A DNA stretch of 12,896 nt from NCBI GenBank assembly GCA_031283505.1, contig JAITBO010000394.1, forward strand, positions 1 through 12,896, read 5' to 3'. This stretch comes from Treponema sp. (GTDB lineage Bacteria > Spirochaetota > Spirochaetia > Treponematales > Breznakiellaceae). The notes beneath the pieces are model-generated. The model saw only the letters and a program-made list of their open reading frames with translations, did no database searches and was not told the DNA's origin. The position numbers and the translations under genes were made by a program. This document shows, piece after piece, positions 1 through 7,127 of the stretch; positions within the stretch are counted from its first letter, which is position 1, and each line of letters begins with the position of its first letter.

Positions 1-484
1 GTCTTGTTACCGTAAACTTAAGCGTTCCGTCTCCGGCCCCCGCTTTGAAGACAAGCGGGACCGACACAGAGGCCGTACCTCCATTTGTAACAGTGATGTT
101 TTTATAACTACCTTCAGCCGCAGTTGTCCCCGATTTCTTCGCTGTAAGGACCAGATCGTATTTACCCGCATCCAAAGCCGCCGTCAGGGAAGTTACGTTA
201 GAAAAACTTTGAGCCGTTCCGCTCCCCCCGTCTGCCGTTACCGTGAAACTCAGATTATAGGCGTCAAAGGCGTCGGCCGCGACAGAACCGGGTATCAATG
301 TCCGGGCCGGGCCGGGTTCATTGACGCCGAGTTGTATGTTCACTATGCCCTTGCCTGCGGGAGGCGGAGAAGCCTCCGGCCCCGTTACCGGGGCGCAGGC
401 AGCCATGGACAGGATCGCCGCAACGACAAGGGCCGCGGAAATCACTGTCCGGTATATGCTAATCTTTTCCGTCTTTTTTTTCAT
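1..484 (-). CDS. Treponemal lipoprotein, N-terminal 161 residues (cut by window edge)
   Basis: The reading frame starts at ATG 484-482 and runs open off the left edge, so only 161 residues are visible. AGGAGG (500-495) lies 10 bases before the start. The N-terminus is lysine-rich (MKKKTEK), followed by a hydrophobic stretch (residues 12-29) and a Cys at residue 30 in the context LSMAAC, a relaxed spirochaetal lipobox; I infer a lipid-anchored envelope protein. After a Pro-rich linker (about 35-44) comes a beta-rich segment with the ARTLIPG motif (60-66) and a YNLSFTVTA strand, a pattern I associate with large families of Treponema surface lipoproteins. No enzymatic motif is seen. It lies 58 bp downstream of the 776-aa lipoprotein on the same strand, so the two are probably co-transcribed. 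Function is unknown; an adhesive or structural envelope role is only a guess. Confidence 0.8.
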   Translation of the reverse strand, partial: MKKKTEKISIYRTVISAALVVAAILSMAACAPVTGPEASPPPAGKGIVNIQLGVNEPGPARTLIPGSVAADAFDAYNLSFTVTADGGSGTAQSFSNVTSLTAALDAGKYDLVLTAKKSGTTAAEGSYKNITVTNGGTASVSVPLVFKAGAGDGTLKFTVTR

Positions 485-501
485 ACTTAAACATCCTCCT
501 C

Positions 502-528
502 GGCGCGACAGTATTCTGCCGCCGCGCC
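502..528 (-). promoter_or_regulatory. Inverted repeat before the ribosome-binding site of the edge lipoprotein
   Basis: GGCGCG (502-507) and CGCGCC (523-528) can pair as a perfect 6-bp stem around a 15-base loop. In the minus-strand mRNA the stem ends right next to AGGAGG (500-495) of the edge lipoprotein and starts 15 bases after the stop of the upstream one. It has no U-tract, so it is not a classical terminator. It could modulate translation or mark an mRNA processing point; this is inference from position only. Confidence 0.35.
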
Positions 529-542
529 ATACTGCCGGACCG

Positions 543-2873
543 CTATTGGGCCGTTACAGTAAACTGTATAGGTGATGCAGGGGACCATGGTACGTTATCG
601 CTGTCAAGCGCGTAAACAGTCACCGAGTGCCCGCCTACCTTTAAGTCCGCCGCGGTTATAGTGAGGGTTTTACTATCTCCCGAAAGGGTAATTCCGTTCT
701 CTGTACCGGTTACGGAAACGCCGTCAATAACCCAGGTGAAACCGGTGAACCCGGTCCCTGTAACCGTCAACACCGTCGAAGTCGTCTGCCCGGTCTTGCT
801 GATTGAAACCGGACCTGTCGGCGTTACCACTAGGCTGGCGCTTTCATTGGCCGGGGTAAAAGTAACAAAAAGATTCTTGCTTTCAAACGCGGCCTCCACC
901 TTCTTTTCATCCGCATCCAGGATCAAGTAACCGTTCCCTTTGGTAACCACCCCAAAGGTGTAGGAACCGGGGCCGTACTGGGTTATTTGGGATTTAAGAT
1001 CCACATAGGCTTTAAGTTTACCGTCCTGGGTGTATGTCCCCGCTCCGGTCGTCTCAGCCACCTTTGTCCCACCCTGGTAAACATTAACGGTGTAATCAGT
1101 TGGGTTACCCACATCGGCCACCGTATCCCAATGGGCGACAGTCTTATCAGTTTTATCCCACCATGCATATTCGACAGAAGCGGGCTTTTTCACCTGTTGC
1201 CAGGCGGCGGAAGCGGTATTGTCGGTGTCATCGGAATTGGCAACGCCGCTTGAGGCGGCGGCTATAGCCTTTATGCTGATCCCGTAATGAGCCGGCTCCA
1301 ATTTCTTCAATACGGAAAGCAGATTATGGGTGTACGCGGTTCCAGTCTTTCCACTCCCTTTGGCAACCGGTATCCGGTTCCCTTCTTCAGTATTCGGCGT
1401 ACCGCCTTTCCAGATTTGGATGGAATAGCTTTCGACATTGGCTTCGTCCGTCAGGGCGGTCCATGTCGCAACGCCCTTATCGCTCAAGGCCAGGTCTTGC
1501 ACTGCGGACAATTTTCCGGCCCCCGGATTTACATAGCTATAGGCGGGGCCTTTCTTTTCATCCGCGTCCAGGATCAGATAACCGTTCCCTTTGGTAACCA
1601 CCCCAAAGGTATAGGAACCGTAACCCCCTGTAGTAATGGCGGAGGTAAAGTCATAGGTAGTTATGGTTTCGGCAGGGTTGCCGGGATTTACGGTGGTTTC
1701 CCGCGTCACCTGAACCGGACTGCCGACTGCGGTTTCTCCCTTGTAAAGCTGTACGGCGTAGTTCGAGTCACCGTCAACGTTTACCCACCGGGCCCTGGTT
1801 GTTTCATGCCACCACACATTGACGGCCTGAGTCTGTTTTTTCACTTCCTGCCATGCACCTTCGGCGCCATTGTCGGTGTCATCGGAATCGGCAACACCGC
1901 TTGAGGCTGCGGCTATAGCCTTTATACTGATCCCGTAATGAGCCGGTTCCAATTTCTTCAATACGGAAAGCAAATCATGGGTGTACGCGGTTCCTGTCTT
2001 TCCAGCCCCTTTGGTAACCGTTATCCGGTCCCCTTCTTCAGTATTCGGCGTACCGTCTTTCCAGATTTGGATGGAATAGCTTTCGACATTGGCTTCGTCC
2101 GTCAGGGCGGTCCATGTCACCACGCCCTTATCGCTCAAGGCCAGGTCTGCGGGAACGGGAAGTTTCGAGGCTGCCACCTTAACGGTTACCATTCCGGATT
2201 TGGAAGTATCCGCTGTGGAAGTTGCCTTTACGGACAGAGTGGCGGCGGCTTCACCAGCGGCAACGGTCAAAAGCCCACTTGAGTTCACCGTAGTACCCTC
2301 CAGATGGGGACCTTCCAAACTCCAGGTAACTACCTGGCTCACCCCCGAAGAGCCTTTAACATGGACGGTAAACTGCTGGCTCCCTCCTTTGACAACAGAA
2401 GGAGCGGAAGGACTTATTATTACTTCGTTTACATAGGAAGTCCCCGGCGCTACTACCGTTACCGTAGCGGCTCCGGATTTTCCAGAATCCACCGTGGCGA
2501 TCGCCTTTACGGACAGAGTGACGGCGGTTTCACCAGCGGCAACGGTTAAAAGCGCCGTACTGTTGTTACCGTTGGTTTCCTCCAGCTTGGTCCCTGCCGC
2601 CTTGTTGCCTTCCAGTTTCCAAGTTACGGTTTTAGCCGCGGAACCTGTTACCACGACAGAAGCGGAGAATTGCTGAGTCTTTCCCCGCTCCACGTTCACC
2701 ATTGCCGGGGTGACAGTAACACTGGTCACCGCCGAAGAATCTCCCCCACCCGACGGCTGACGGCAGGCCGGTAATAACAAACTACAAAAAATAATAAAAA
2801 AAACCGGCATACTTATTATACCAATTTTTTTTGTCGTTTTGTTCGATTCATGTTGAAGAATAAAGTTAATCAT
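543..2873 (-). CDS. Large Ig-like/repeat lipoprotein (BIG2 domains plus duplicated module)
   Basis: A 776-residue secreted protein. The start at 2873 is preceded by AAGGAGAG 4 bases upstream; a second Met at residue 22 is possible. A basic region (KK 15-16), hydrophobic core (23-35) and LLPAC with Cys 37 form a lipoprotein signal. Residues ~50-142 and ~147-235 are two BIG2/Ig-like domains, each with the pattern 'TVTP..V..G..Q.F.A.V', 'VTWSLEG' and a 'LLTVAAGE...LSVKA' end. Residues ~243-440 and ~460-657 are two copies of a module starting DLALSDKG and ending with SYTFGVVTKGNGYLILDADE; the first part of each looks fibronectin-III-like. Residues ~676-776 form a C-terminal Ig-like domain of the treponemal 'FTWVIDG...GGHSVTVYALD...FTV' type. 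No catalytic residues are recognised. I infer an outer-surface or periplasmic protein, possibly binding carbohydrate or host or community surfaces. It heads a likely two-gene lipoprotein operon, divergent from the maltodextrin operon. Confidence 0.85.
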   Translation of the reverse strand: MINFILQHESNKTTKKIGIISMPVFFIIFCSLLLPACRQPSGGGDSSAVTSVTVTPAMVNVERGKTQQFSASVVVTGSAAKTVTWKLEGNKAAGTKLEETNGNNSTALLTVAAGETAVTLSVKAIATVDSGKSGAATVTVVAPGTSYVNEVIISPSAPSVVKGGSQQFTVHVKGSSGVSQVVTWSLEGPHLEGTTVNSSGLLTVAAGEAAATLSVKATSTADTSKSGMVTVKVAASKLPVPADLALSDKGVVTWTALTDEANVESYSIQIWKDGTPNTEEGDRITVTKGAGKTGTAYTHDLLSVLKKLEPAHYGISIKAIAAASSGVADSDDTDNGAEGAWQEVKKQTQAVNVWWHETTRARWVNVDGDSNYAVQLYKGETAVGSPVQVTRETTVNPGNPAETITTYDFTSAITTGGYGSYTFGVVTKGNGYLILDADEKKGPAYSYVNPGAGKLSAVQDLALSDKGVATWTALTDEANVESYSIQIWKGGTPNTEEGNRIPVAKGSGKTGTAYTHNLLSVLKKLEPAHYGISIKAIAAASSGVANSDDTDNTASAAWQQVKKPASVEYAWWDKTDKTVAHWDTVADVGNPTDYTVNVYQGGTKVAETTGAGTYTQDGKLKAYVDLKSQITQYGPGSYTFGVVTKGNGYLILDADEKKVEAAFESKNLFVTFTPANESASLVVTPTGPVSISKTGQTTSTVLTVTGTGFTGFTWVIDGVSVTGTENGITLSGDSKTLTITAADLKVGGHSVTVYALDSDNVPWSPASPIQFTVTAQ
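903..2204 (-). repeat. Two 651-bp tandem units inside the large lipoprotein gene
   Basis: Sequence at 903-1553 recurs at 1554-2204 with a constant offset of 651 bp, equal to 217 codons, so the frame is kept. Similarity is uneven. Positions 1218-1497 versus 1869-2148 (280 bp) differ at only about 16 sites by hand alignment, and 903-970 versus 1554-1621 differ at a handful. The parts between (971-1217 versus 1622-1868) are clearly diverged although equal in total length. The pattern fits duplication followed by either local gene conversion or strong divergence of the middle of the module. Confidence 0.9.
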
Positions 2874-2922
2874 AAAACTCTCCTTGACTCATAAAAATAA
2901 AACCAAAGACACGCCTAAATAA

Positions 2923-2952
2923 ATTTTATTTGCAATCATACCAACGTGTCAA
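2923..2952 (-). promoter_or_regulatory. Candidate sigma-70 promoter for the lipoprotein operon
   Basis: Read on the minus strand, a perfect TTGACA (2952-2947) is followed after 18 bases by TAAAAT (2928-2923), 5 of 6 matches to TATAAT. Transcription would start near 2916, leaving a leader of about 43 bases before the lipoprotein start at 2873. Spacing and distance fit a housekeeping promoter. Confidence 0.6.
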
Positions 2953-3172
2953 ATTTTTTGGCAGCGATTCATAAAATATTATAGTACCCCGTTCCACTAT
3001 ATTTTTTGAACGGATCCCGCCGGCGTCTTGTTTGTTCTTCAAAAATTTTGTACCTCCATCTGTTTTAATTTCAAACCGTCGCCTTAATCCGCAACACACG
3101 GATCGGGACGATTGCCGCTGAGAAAAAATACAAAAAAAACAAAAATAATTTGAGAAATTGGCTGCCGGAAAC

Positions 3173-3208
3173 TTGACAAAACCTAGATAACTAGATAACC
3201 AGTATAAT
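3173..3208 (+). promoter_or_regulatory. CTAGATAA tandem repeat between promoter-like hexamers
   Basis: CTAGATAA occurs twice head to tail (3183-3190, 3191-3198). It lies between a perfect TTGACA (3173-3178) and a perfect TATAAT (3203-3208). The 24-base gap between these hexamers is too long for a normal sigma-70 promoter, so this is either a poor promoter needing an activator, or chance hexamers flanking a protein-binding repeat. It is about 235 bp before the small ORF. Confidence 0.35.
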
Positions 3209-3367
3209 TGAGTGCTGAGTAATTGTTATTTTTTCGTCCATAGAATTATTTTACCAGACCTTGAAAAATAATGCAAGAAAAAATATCAGGTTCAGGTCAT
3301 CGTTTTCTTCATATGATATATATCTTAAACGGCCAGAATTATCAAAAAATTTAAAAATTAAAAAAAC

Positions 3368-3396
3368 TTGTCTTTTACCGAAAAGGGCATTAAAAT
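3368..3396 (+). promoter_or_regulatory. Candidate sigma-70 promoter of the maltodextrin operon
   Basis: TTGTCT (3368-3373), a 17-base spacer and TAAAAT (3391-3396) give near-consensus hexamers at optimal spacing. The start would be near 3403, about 39 bases before the 38-aa ORF and about 155 before malE. This is the best-spaced plus-strand promoter seen in the intergenic region. Confidence 0.55.
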
Positions 3397-3441
3397 TACA
3401 ACCATAAATGTTTTACGGATCATTCGAAAAAACAGGAAGGT

Positions 3442-3558
3442 ATGCGTAATTTGTATTTGGTAACATTTATCGTGGTATACGGCATACTTTACTGTTTGAT
3501 GGGGCGAGTGAATGCCGGCATACTGGTTCAGGACAAATCTGCTAAAAGAAGGGAGTAA
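3442..3558 (+). CDS. Small 38-aa single-helix membrane ORF coupled to malE
   Basis: ATG at 3442 opens a 38-codon frame ending at TAA 3556-3558. AGGAAGG (3434-3440) precedes the start, though only one base away, which is close. Residues 4-20 (LYLVTFIVVYGILYCLM) form one strongly hydrophobic helix, followed by a short polar tail ending in KSAKRRE; the positive tail favours an N-out or simple inner-membrane insertion. The stop overlaps the malE start as TAATG, and the malE ribosome-binding site (AAGGGAG, 3548-3554) lies inside its last codons, so translation of this ORF would feed malE. It could be a real small membrane protein of the transporter, a leader ORF that tunes malE translation, or chance. 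I do not recognise a family. Confidence 0.45.
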   Translation: MRNLYLVTFIVVYGILYCLMGRVNAGILVQDKSAKRRE

Positions 3559-4871
3559 TGATGAAAAAAATTTCGTTGATCATTATAAGCGGGATAGGAG
3601 CGGTATTCCTCCTCTCCCTGGTCGTGGCGGGAATAGCCGCCTGCGCCATAGCTTCGTCGTATGCCGCGGCAGAGCGGAACATCCGGAAGGAACAACAGTC
3701 CGCAAACCGGATCGCCGGTTCGCTTCTGGTCTGGATGGACAACGACGACTGGGCCCATGCGGTTATTGAAGGGTTCAACAAAAAATACCCCGAAGTGTCG
3801 ATAAAATATGAAAATGTCGGCAATGTTGACAGCAGAGGCAAGGTTTCCCTTGACGGCCCGGCAGGTATAGGCCCGGACGTGTTTCTTATGCCCCACGATC
3901 ATATAGGAAACGCCATCATAGACGACATCTGCCTCCCTTTTCCGCCGGAAATGCAGGCAAAATACGCGGATATACTCCTGGACGCCTCGATAAAGACCTG
4001 TATTTTTGAAGGCGACCTCTACGCGGTTCCCATTTCCACGGAAAATATCGCCTTTTTCTATAATAAAGACCTCTTGGGGAATACCCCTCCGCCCCGGAGC
4101 TTCGAGGATGTCATCGCCTTCGCGGAAAAATGGAACAATCCGGCGGCGAACAAATACGCCCTCCGTTGGCAGGTTGACGATTCCTATCACAATTACTTCT
4201 TCCTTACCGCCTTCGGGATGAAGCTTTTCGGCCCCGACATGGACGATTTCAGAAACCCCGGCTTTGACGGCGAAGGCGCCCGGCAGGGGGTTGAGTTTCA
4301 CAACAGTTTGCGGAACTACTACAGGGTGAATACCGCCGATACTACCTGGGACGCCACGGTAGCGGCCTTCCAGCGGGGGGAAGTGCCTTTTACCATCACC
4401 GGTCCCTGGGCCATAGGGGACGCAAAAAAGAACGGCATCAACTTTGGGATCACCAGGCTCCCCACAATTAAGGGGAACCAGCCCCGGTGTTTCAGCGGCA
4501 ACATCATCGCGGCGATTTCAAGCTATACCAAAAATCCCAACGCGGCCAGGGCCTTTGTGGACTACCTGGCAAGTGTGGAAGGGGAAACCATTCAGTTCAA
4601 CGTGACCGGTAAGCTGGCGGCGTACAAAGACATCAGCGGAATCGAGGGGTTGCGGGACGATCCGCTCCTCCTTGGCATCATGGAACAGGCCCCTTACGCG
4701 GACCCCATGCCTACCATTCCGGAGGTAAACCAGATGTGGGACGCCTTAAAGGCCCTCTTTACCTTCACTTGGGACGGCCAGCTTACGCCGGCGGAAGCCC
4801 AGGTTAAGGCTATGGATACTTACGATACCGCCTTGATGATGGCGGGAAAATCCCGGCATTGGGCCGAATAA
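3558..4871 (+). CDS. malE: Maltodextrin ABC transporter substrate-binding lipoprotein, MalE-like
   Basis: A 437-residue family 1 (MalE-type) solute-binding protein that would capture maltose or maltodextrins outside the inner membrane and deliver them to MalFG. The N-terminus (MMKK, hydrophobic 5-28, Cys 29 in GIAAC) looks like a lipoprotein signal, with a charged linker before the mature fold. MalE hallmarks are seen in order: strand LLVWMDN (Trp 59), GPDVFLMPHD, YAVPISTENIAFFYNKDLL, PPPRSFEDVIAFAEKW, a WDATVAAFQRGEVPFTITGPWA stretch (Trp 284) and MPTIPEVNQMWDAL near the C-terminus. Length suits the family. AAGGGAG lies just before the start; two ATG codons (3558, 3561) are adjacent and either may be used. 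It is followed 13 bp later by malF. Exact sugar specificity cannot be read from sequence; the neighbouring pullulanase supports branched alpha-glucan products. Confidence 0.88.
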   Translation: MMKKISLIIISGIGAVFLLSLVVAGIAACAIASSYAAAERNIRKEQQSANRIAGSLLVWMDNDDWAHAVIEGFNKKYPEVSIKYENVGNVDSRGKVSLDGPAGIGPDVFLMPHDHIGNAIIDDICLPFPPEMQAKYADILLDASIKTCIFEGDLYAVPISTENIAFFYNKDLLGNTPPPRSFEDVIAFAEKWNNPAANKYALRWQVDDSYHNYFFLTAFGMKLFGPDMDDFRNPGFDGEGARQGVEFHNSLRNYYRVNTADTTWDATVAAFQRGEVPFTITGPWAIGDAKKNGINFGITRLPTIKGNQPRCFSGNIIAAISSYTKNPNAARAFVDYLASVEGETIQFNVTGKLAAYKDISGIEGLRDDPLLLGIMEQAPYADPMPTIPEVNQMWDALKALFTFTWDGQLTPAEAQVKAMDTYDTALMMAGKSRHWAE

Positions 4872-4884
4872 AGGGGGATAGACC

Positions 4885-6270
4885 ATGAAGTATCTAGCGG
4901 CTCTCTATTCCGCCGTCGTTTGGGGCAGCGGACAGTTTATCAATAAACAAAAAACCAAAGGGTTCATCTTTTTCCTGTGCCAAGTGATCTTAATCAGCAT
5001 AGAAATGCTGACCGGGACAGTCTGGGAAAACGCGGCTCGAAAGACTGTGGAAATGGCAGGCAGCCTGGACTGGGGCGTTTTTCTGGGCAACGTAGGGGCC
5101 CAGCTTGGGGACATTCATAACTACGGCTTCTTTATCAAGGGAATTTGGGGGCTCGTCACCCTGGGTTCCATTCCCCGGGCCCACGCGGCGGCGGTATACG
5201 ATCACTCGGTCATGCTGATGCTGGGGGGGATCATAGCGGTACTGGCCCTCCTCCTCTTTGGGTGCATCTGGATTTGGAACATCCGGGACGCCTACAAGAC
5301 CCGCATCGCCCTGGAAGGGGGAGAAGAAATCTCCAGCGTCCAGTATTTTAAAAACCTCTGGAAGAATTCTTTCGAGATCATCATGATCACTCCGGGACTG
5401 CTGCTGGTGATTTTTATCTCCATCGTCCCCATCATCTTCGCCATTCTGGTGGCTTTTACCAACTACAACGCCAACTTTATCCCTCCCCGCCGGCTTGTGG
5501 AATGGGCCGGGTTTGAAACTTTTACCCGCATTGTAGGGATCAGAATCTGGGGCAGCACCTTTGTGCAGATTTTTATCTGGACCGTTATCTGGGCCTTTCT
5601 CGCCACCTTCTCGTCCTACGCCTTCGGGCTGTTCCAGGCGCTGATCCTCCGGGCCAAGGCGGTAAAATTTCGTCCTTTCTGGCGGGCCATATTTATCCTG
5701 CCCTGGGCGGTGCCGGGGCTTGTATCCATGCTGGTTTTTAAGGTGATGCTCAACCAGGAAGGGGCGATCAATCAAATGCTCCTTAACGCGGGGATCATCC
5801 GGCAGGCGATACCTTTCCTGTCCAATGTCTTCTGGGCCCGGCTATGCCTAGTTGTGGTGAACATCTGGCTGGGCTTCCCCTACTTTATGGCCCTGATTTC
5901 TGGGGTAATGACCACCGTGCCGGCGGAACAATACGAGGCCGCGCAGATAGACGGGGCCAACTCCTTCCGGCAGTTCCGCTCCATAACCCTGCCGTACATC
6001 CTTTCCTCCACCGCACCCCAACTGCTCATGAGCATCACCTTCAACTTCAACAACTTCAACATGATCTACTTCCTTACAGGCGGCGGCCCGGCGAATCCCA
6101 ATTTCCAGATGGCCGGCTCCACGGATATATTGATTTCCTGGATCTTCAAGTTGACCCTGGATCAGCGGATGTACAATTACGCTTCGGCGCTGAGTATCTT
6201 CATCTTCATCATAGTAGCGTCGGTGTCCGCCTGGAATCTCCTGCGTACCCGGGCATTTAGAGAAAACTAA
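4885..6270 (+). CDS. malF: Maltodextrin ABC transporter permease, MalF-like
   Basis: A 461-residue inner-membrane permease that forms the sugar channel with MalG. AGGGGGA (4872-4878) precedes the ATG. Eight hydrophobic segments are visible at about 26-43, 108-132, 165-192, 224-254, 265-288, 316-340, 374-397 and 433-452, as in E. coli MalF. The cytoplasmic EAA loop is clear: EAA at 351-353, Gly 357 and LP at 369-370, which docks the ATPase. The FNNFNMIYFLTGGGP stretch (387-401) is typical of MalF proteins. The large periplasmic P2 domain of E. coli MalF is absent: only about 30 residues lie between helices 3 and 4, as in Gram-positive and thermophile homologues. The N-terminal 'WGSGQFINKQKTKGF' segment is also of that type. 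No malK is adjacent, so the ATPase is probably a shared one encoded elsewhere. Confidence 0.9.
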   Translation: MKYLAALYSAVVWGSGQFINKQKTKGFIFFLCQVILISIEMLTGTVWENAARKTVEMAGSLDWGVFLGNVGAQLGDIHNYGFFIKGIWGLVTLGSIPRAHAAAVYDHSVMLMLGGIIAVLALLLFGCIWIWNIRDAYKTRIALEGGEEISSVQYFKNLWKNSFEIIMITPGLLLVIFISIVPIIFAILVAFTNYNANFIPPRRLVEWAGFETFTRIVGIRIWGSTFVQIFIWTVIWAFLATFSSYAFGLFQALILRAKAVKFRPFWRAIFILPWAVPGLVSMLVFKVMLNQEGAINQMLLNAGIIRQAIPFLSNVFWARLCLVVVNIWLGFPYFMALISGVMTTVPAEQYEAAQIDGANSFRQFRSITLPYILSSTAPQLLMSITFNFNNFNMIYFLTGGGPANPNFQMAGSTDILISWIFKLTLDQRMYNYASALSIFIFIIVASVSAWNLLRTRAFREN

Positions 6271-6287
6271 AAATTGGAGGACGCATA

Positions 6288-7127
6288 ATGAAAGCCTATA
6301 AAGTCAAGAAAATTGTTACAACGGTTCTTATCTACCTGGAACTGATAGTGGTGGCGGTTATCGTTATCTATCCGCTCCTGTGGGTATTGGGGTCTTCCGT
6401 CAATGAATCTTCCGGCATTGCCCGGGGCAGCTTTATTCCGGAAAAAGTAACCCTAAATAATTTTATCAACCTGTTTACAAAGACCCATTATGGGTCATGG
6501 TATCTCAACACTCTGTATGTGGCGGTCATTACCACAATCTTCTCTATCGTCATCCACACGATGACAGCTTTCGTGTTTGCCCGGTTCCCTTTCAGGGGAC
6601 GCAAGACGGGACTGCTTCTGGTGATGATACTCCAGATGTTTCCTAGTTTCATGGGGCTTACCGCTCTCTACATGGTGGCCCTGAACTTTGGGATGCTGAA
6701 CAACCTTAATATGCTGGTAATCATCTATGTTGCCGGCGGCGTACCCCAAAACATCTGGCTGGTCCGGGGGTTCATGCTGAATATCCCCAAATCCATGGAC
6801 GAGGCGGCCTACATAGACGGGGTAACAAAATTGCAGCTTTTCTTCAAGATCATCCTGCCCCTGTCGCTGCCCATTATTTTCTTTATCGCCGTCACGTCCT
6901 TTATGGGGCCATGGATGGACTATATGCTTCCCCGGTATCTTATCAACATGAACGAAAAGCGTACCCTTGCAATCGGTCTCTTTGATCTTATCAACGGGAC
7001 CAACGCCGATTTTGCCAGCTTCTGCGCGGGAGCGGTGCTGATAGCTATTCCCATCACGATCCTCTACATGGTCTTCCAGCGCTTCCTTCTTGAAGGGCTC
7101 ATGGCAGGCGCGAATAAAGGTGAATGA
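6288..7127 (+). CDS. malG: Maltodextrin ABC transporter permease, MalG-like
   Basis: A 279-residue permease partner of MalF. GGAGG (6276-6280) sits 7 bases before the ATG, and the gap to malF is 17 bp. Six hydrophobic segments are visible (about 10-34, 73-98, 107-132, 140-160, 188-207, 245-264). The EAA loop is intact: DEAAYIDG with EAA at 172-174 and Gly 178, then LPLSLP at 190-195. The C-terminus FLLEGLMAGANKG matches the conserved MalG-type ending (FxxGLxxGxxKG). The last codon overlaps the start of the next gene (ATGA at 7124-7127), which indicates translational coupling. Nothing unusual is seen. Confidence 0.92.
   Translation: MKAYKVKKIVTTVLIYLELIVVAVIVIYPLLWVLGSSVNESSGIARGSFIPEKVTLNNFINLFTKTHYGSWYLNTLYVAVITTIFSIVIHTMTAFVFARFPFRGRKTGLLLVMILQMFPSFMGLTALYMVALNFGMLNNLNMLVIIYVAGGVPQNIWLVRGFMLNIPKSMDEAAYIDGVTKLQLFFKIILPLSLPIIFFIAVTSFMGPWMDYMLPRYLINMNEKRTLAIGLFDLINGTNADFASFCAGAVLIAIPITILYMVFQRFLLEGLMAGANKGE

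Larger units (their letters stand above)
2874..3441. other. A+T-rich divergent intergenic region
   Basis: About 570 bp between the minus-strand lipoprotein operon and the plus-strand maltodextrin operon. It is much richer in A+T than the flanking genes and contains many A and T runs. No ORF of convincing quality is seen. It holds the candidate promoters listed separately, the CTAGATAA tandem repeat, and a weak A+T stem (3245-3252 with 3265-3272). I did not find a convincing LacI/MalR-type operator. Confidence 0.7.

Noticed and set aside
209..575. Two plus-strand ORFs of 93 and 84 codons
   Set aside because: They lie antisense to the edge lipoprotein, which has a signal peptide, a lipobox and a ribosome-binding site; their own sequences look like shadow translations.
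1287..2282. Long plus-strand ORFs (205 and 114 codons) that resemble each other
   Set aside because: They are antisense to the two repeat modules of the lipoprotein, so their similarity just mirrors the tandem repeat.
3245..3272. A+T stem ATTATTTT/AAAATAAT as a terminator or operator
   Set aside because: Such pairing is expected by chance in a strongly A+T-rich region and has no supporting signals.
3481..3524. GGCATACT repeated twice 36 bp apart before malE
   Set aside because: Both lie in the same frame of the small ORF and encode similar residues; too short to claim as a regulatory repeat.
3528..4301. 257-codon minus-strand ORF
   Set aside because: Antisense to malE; no ribosome-binding site or recognisable domain, while malE is well supported.
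4990..5775. 261-codon minus-strand ORF
   Set aside because: Antisense to malF; very rich in charged residues and repeats typical of reverse-complement hydrophobic codons.
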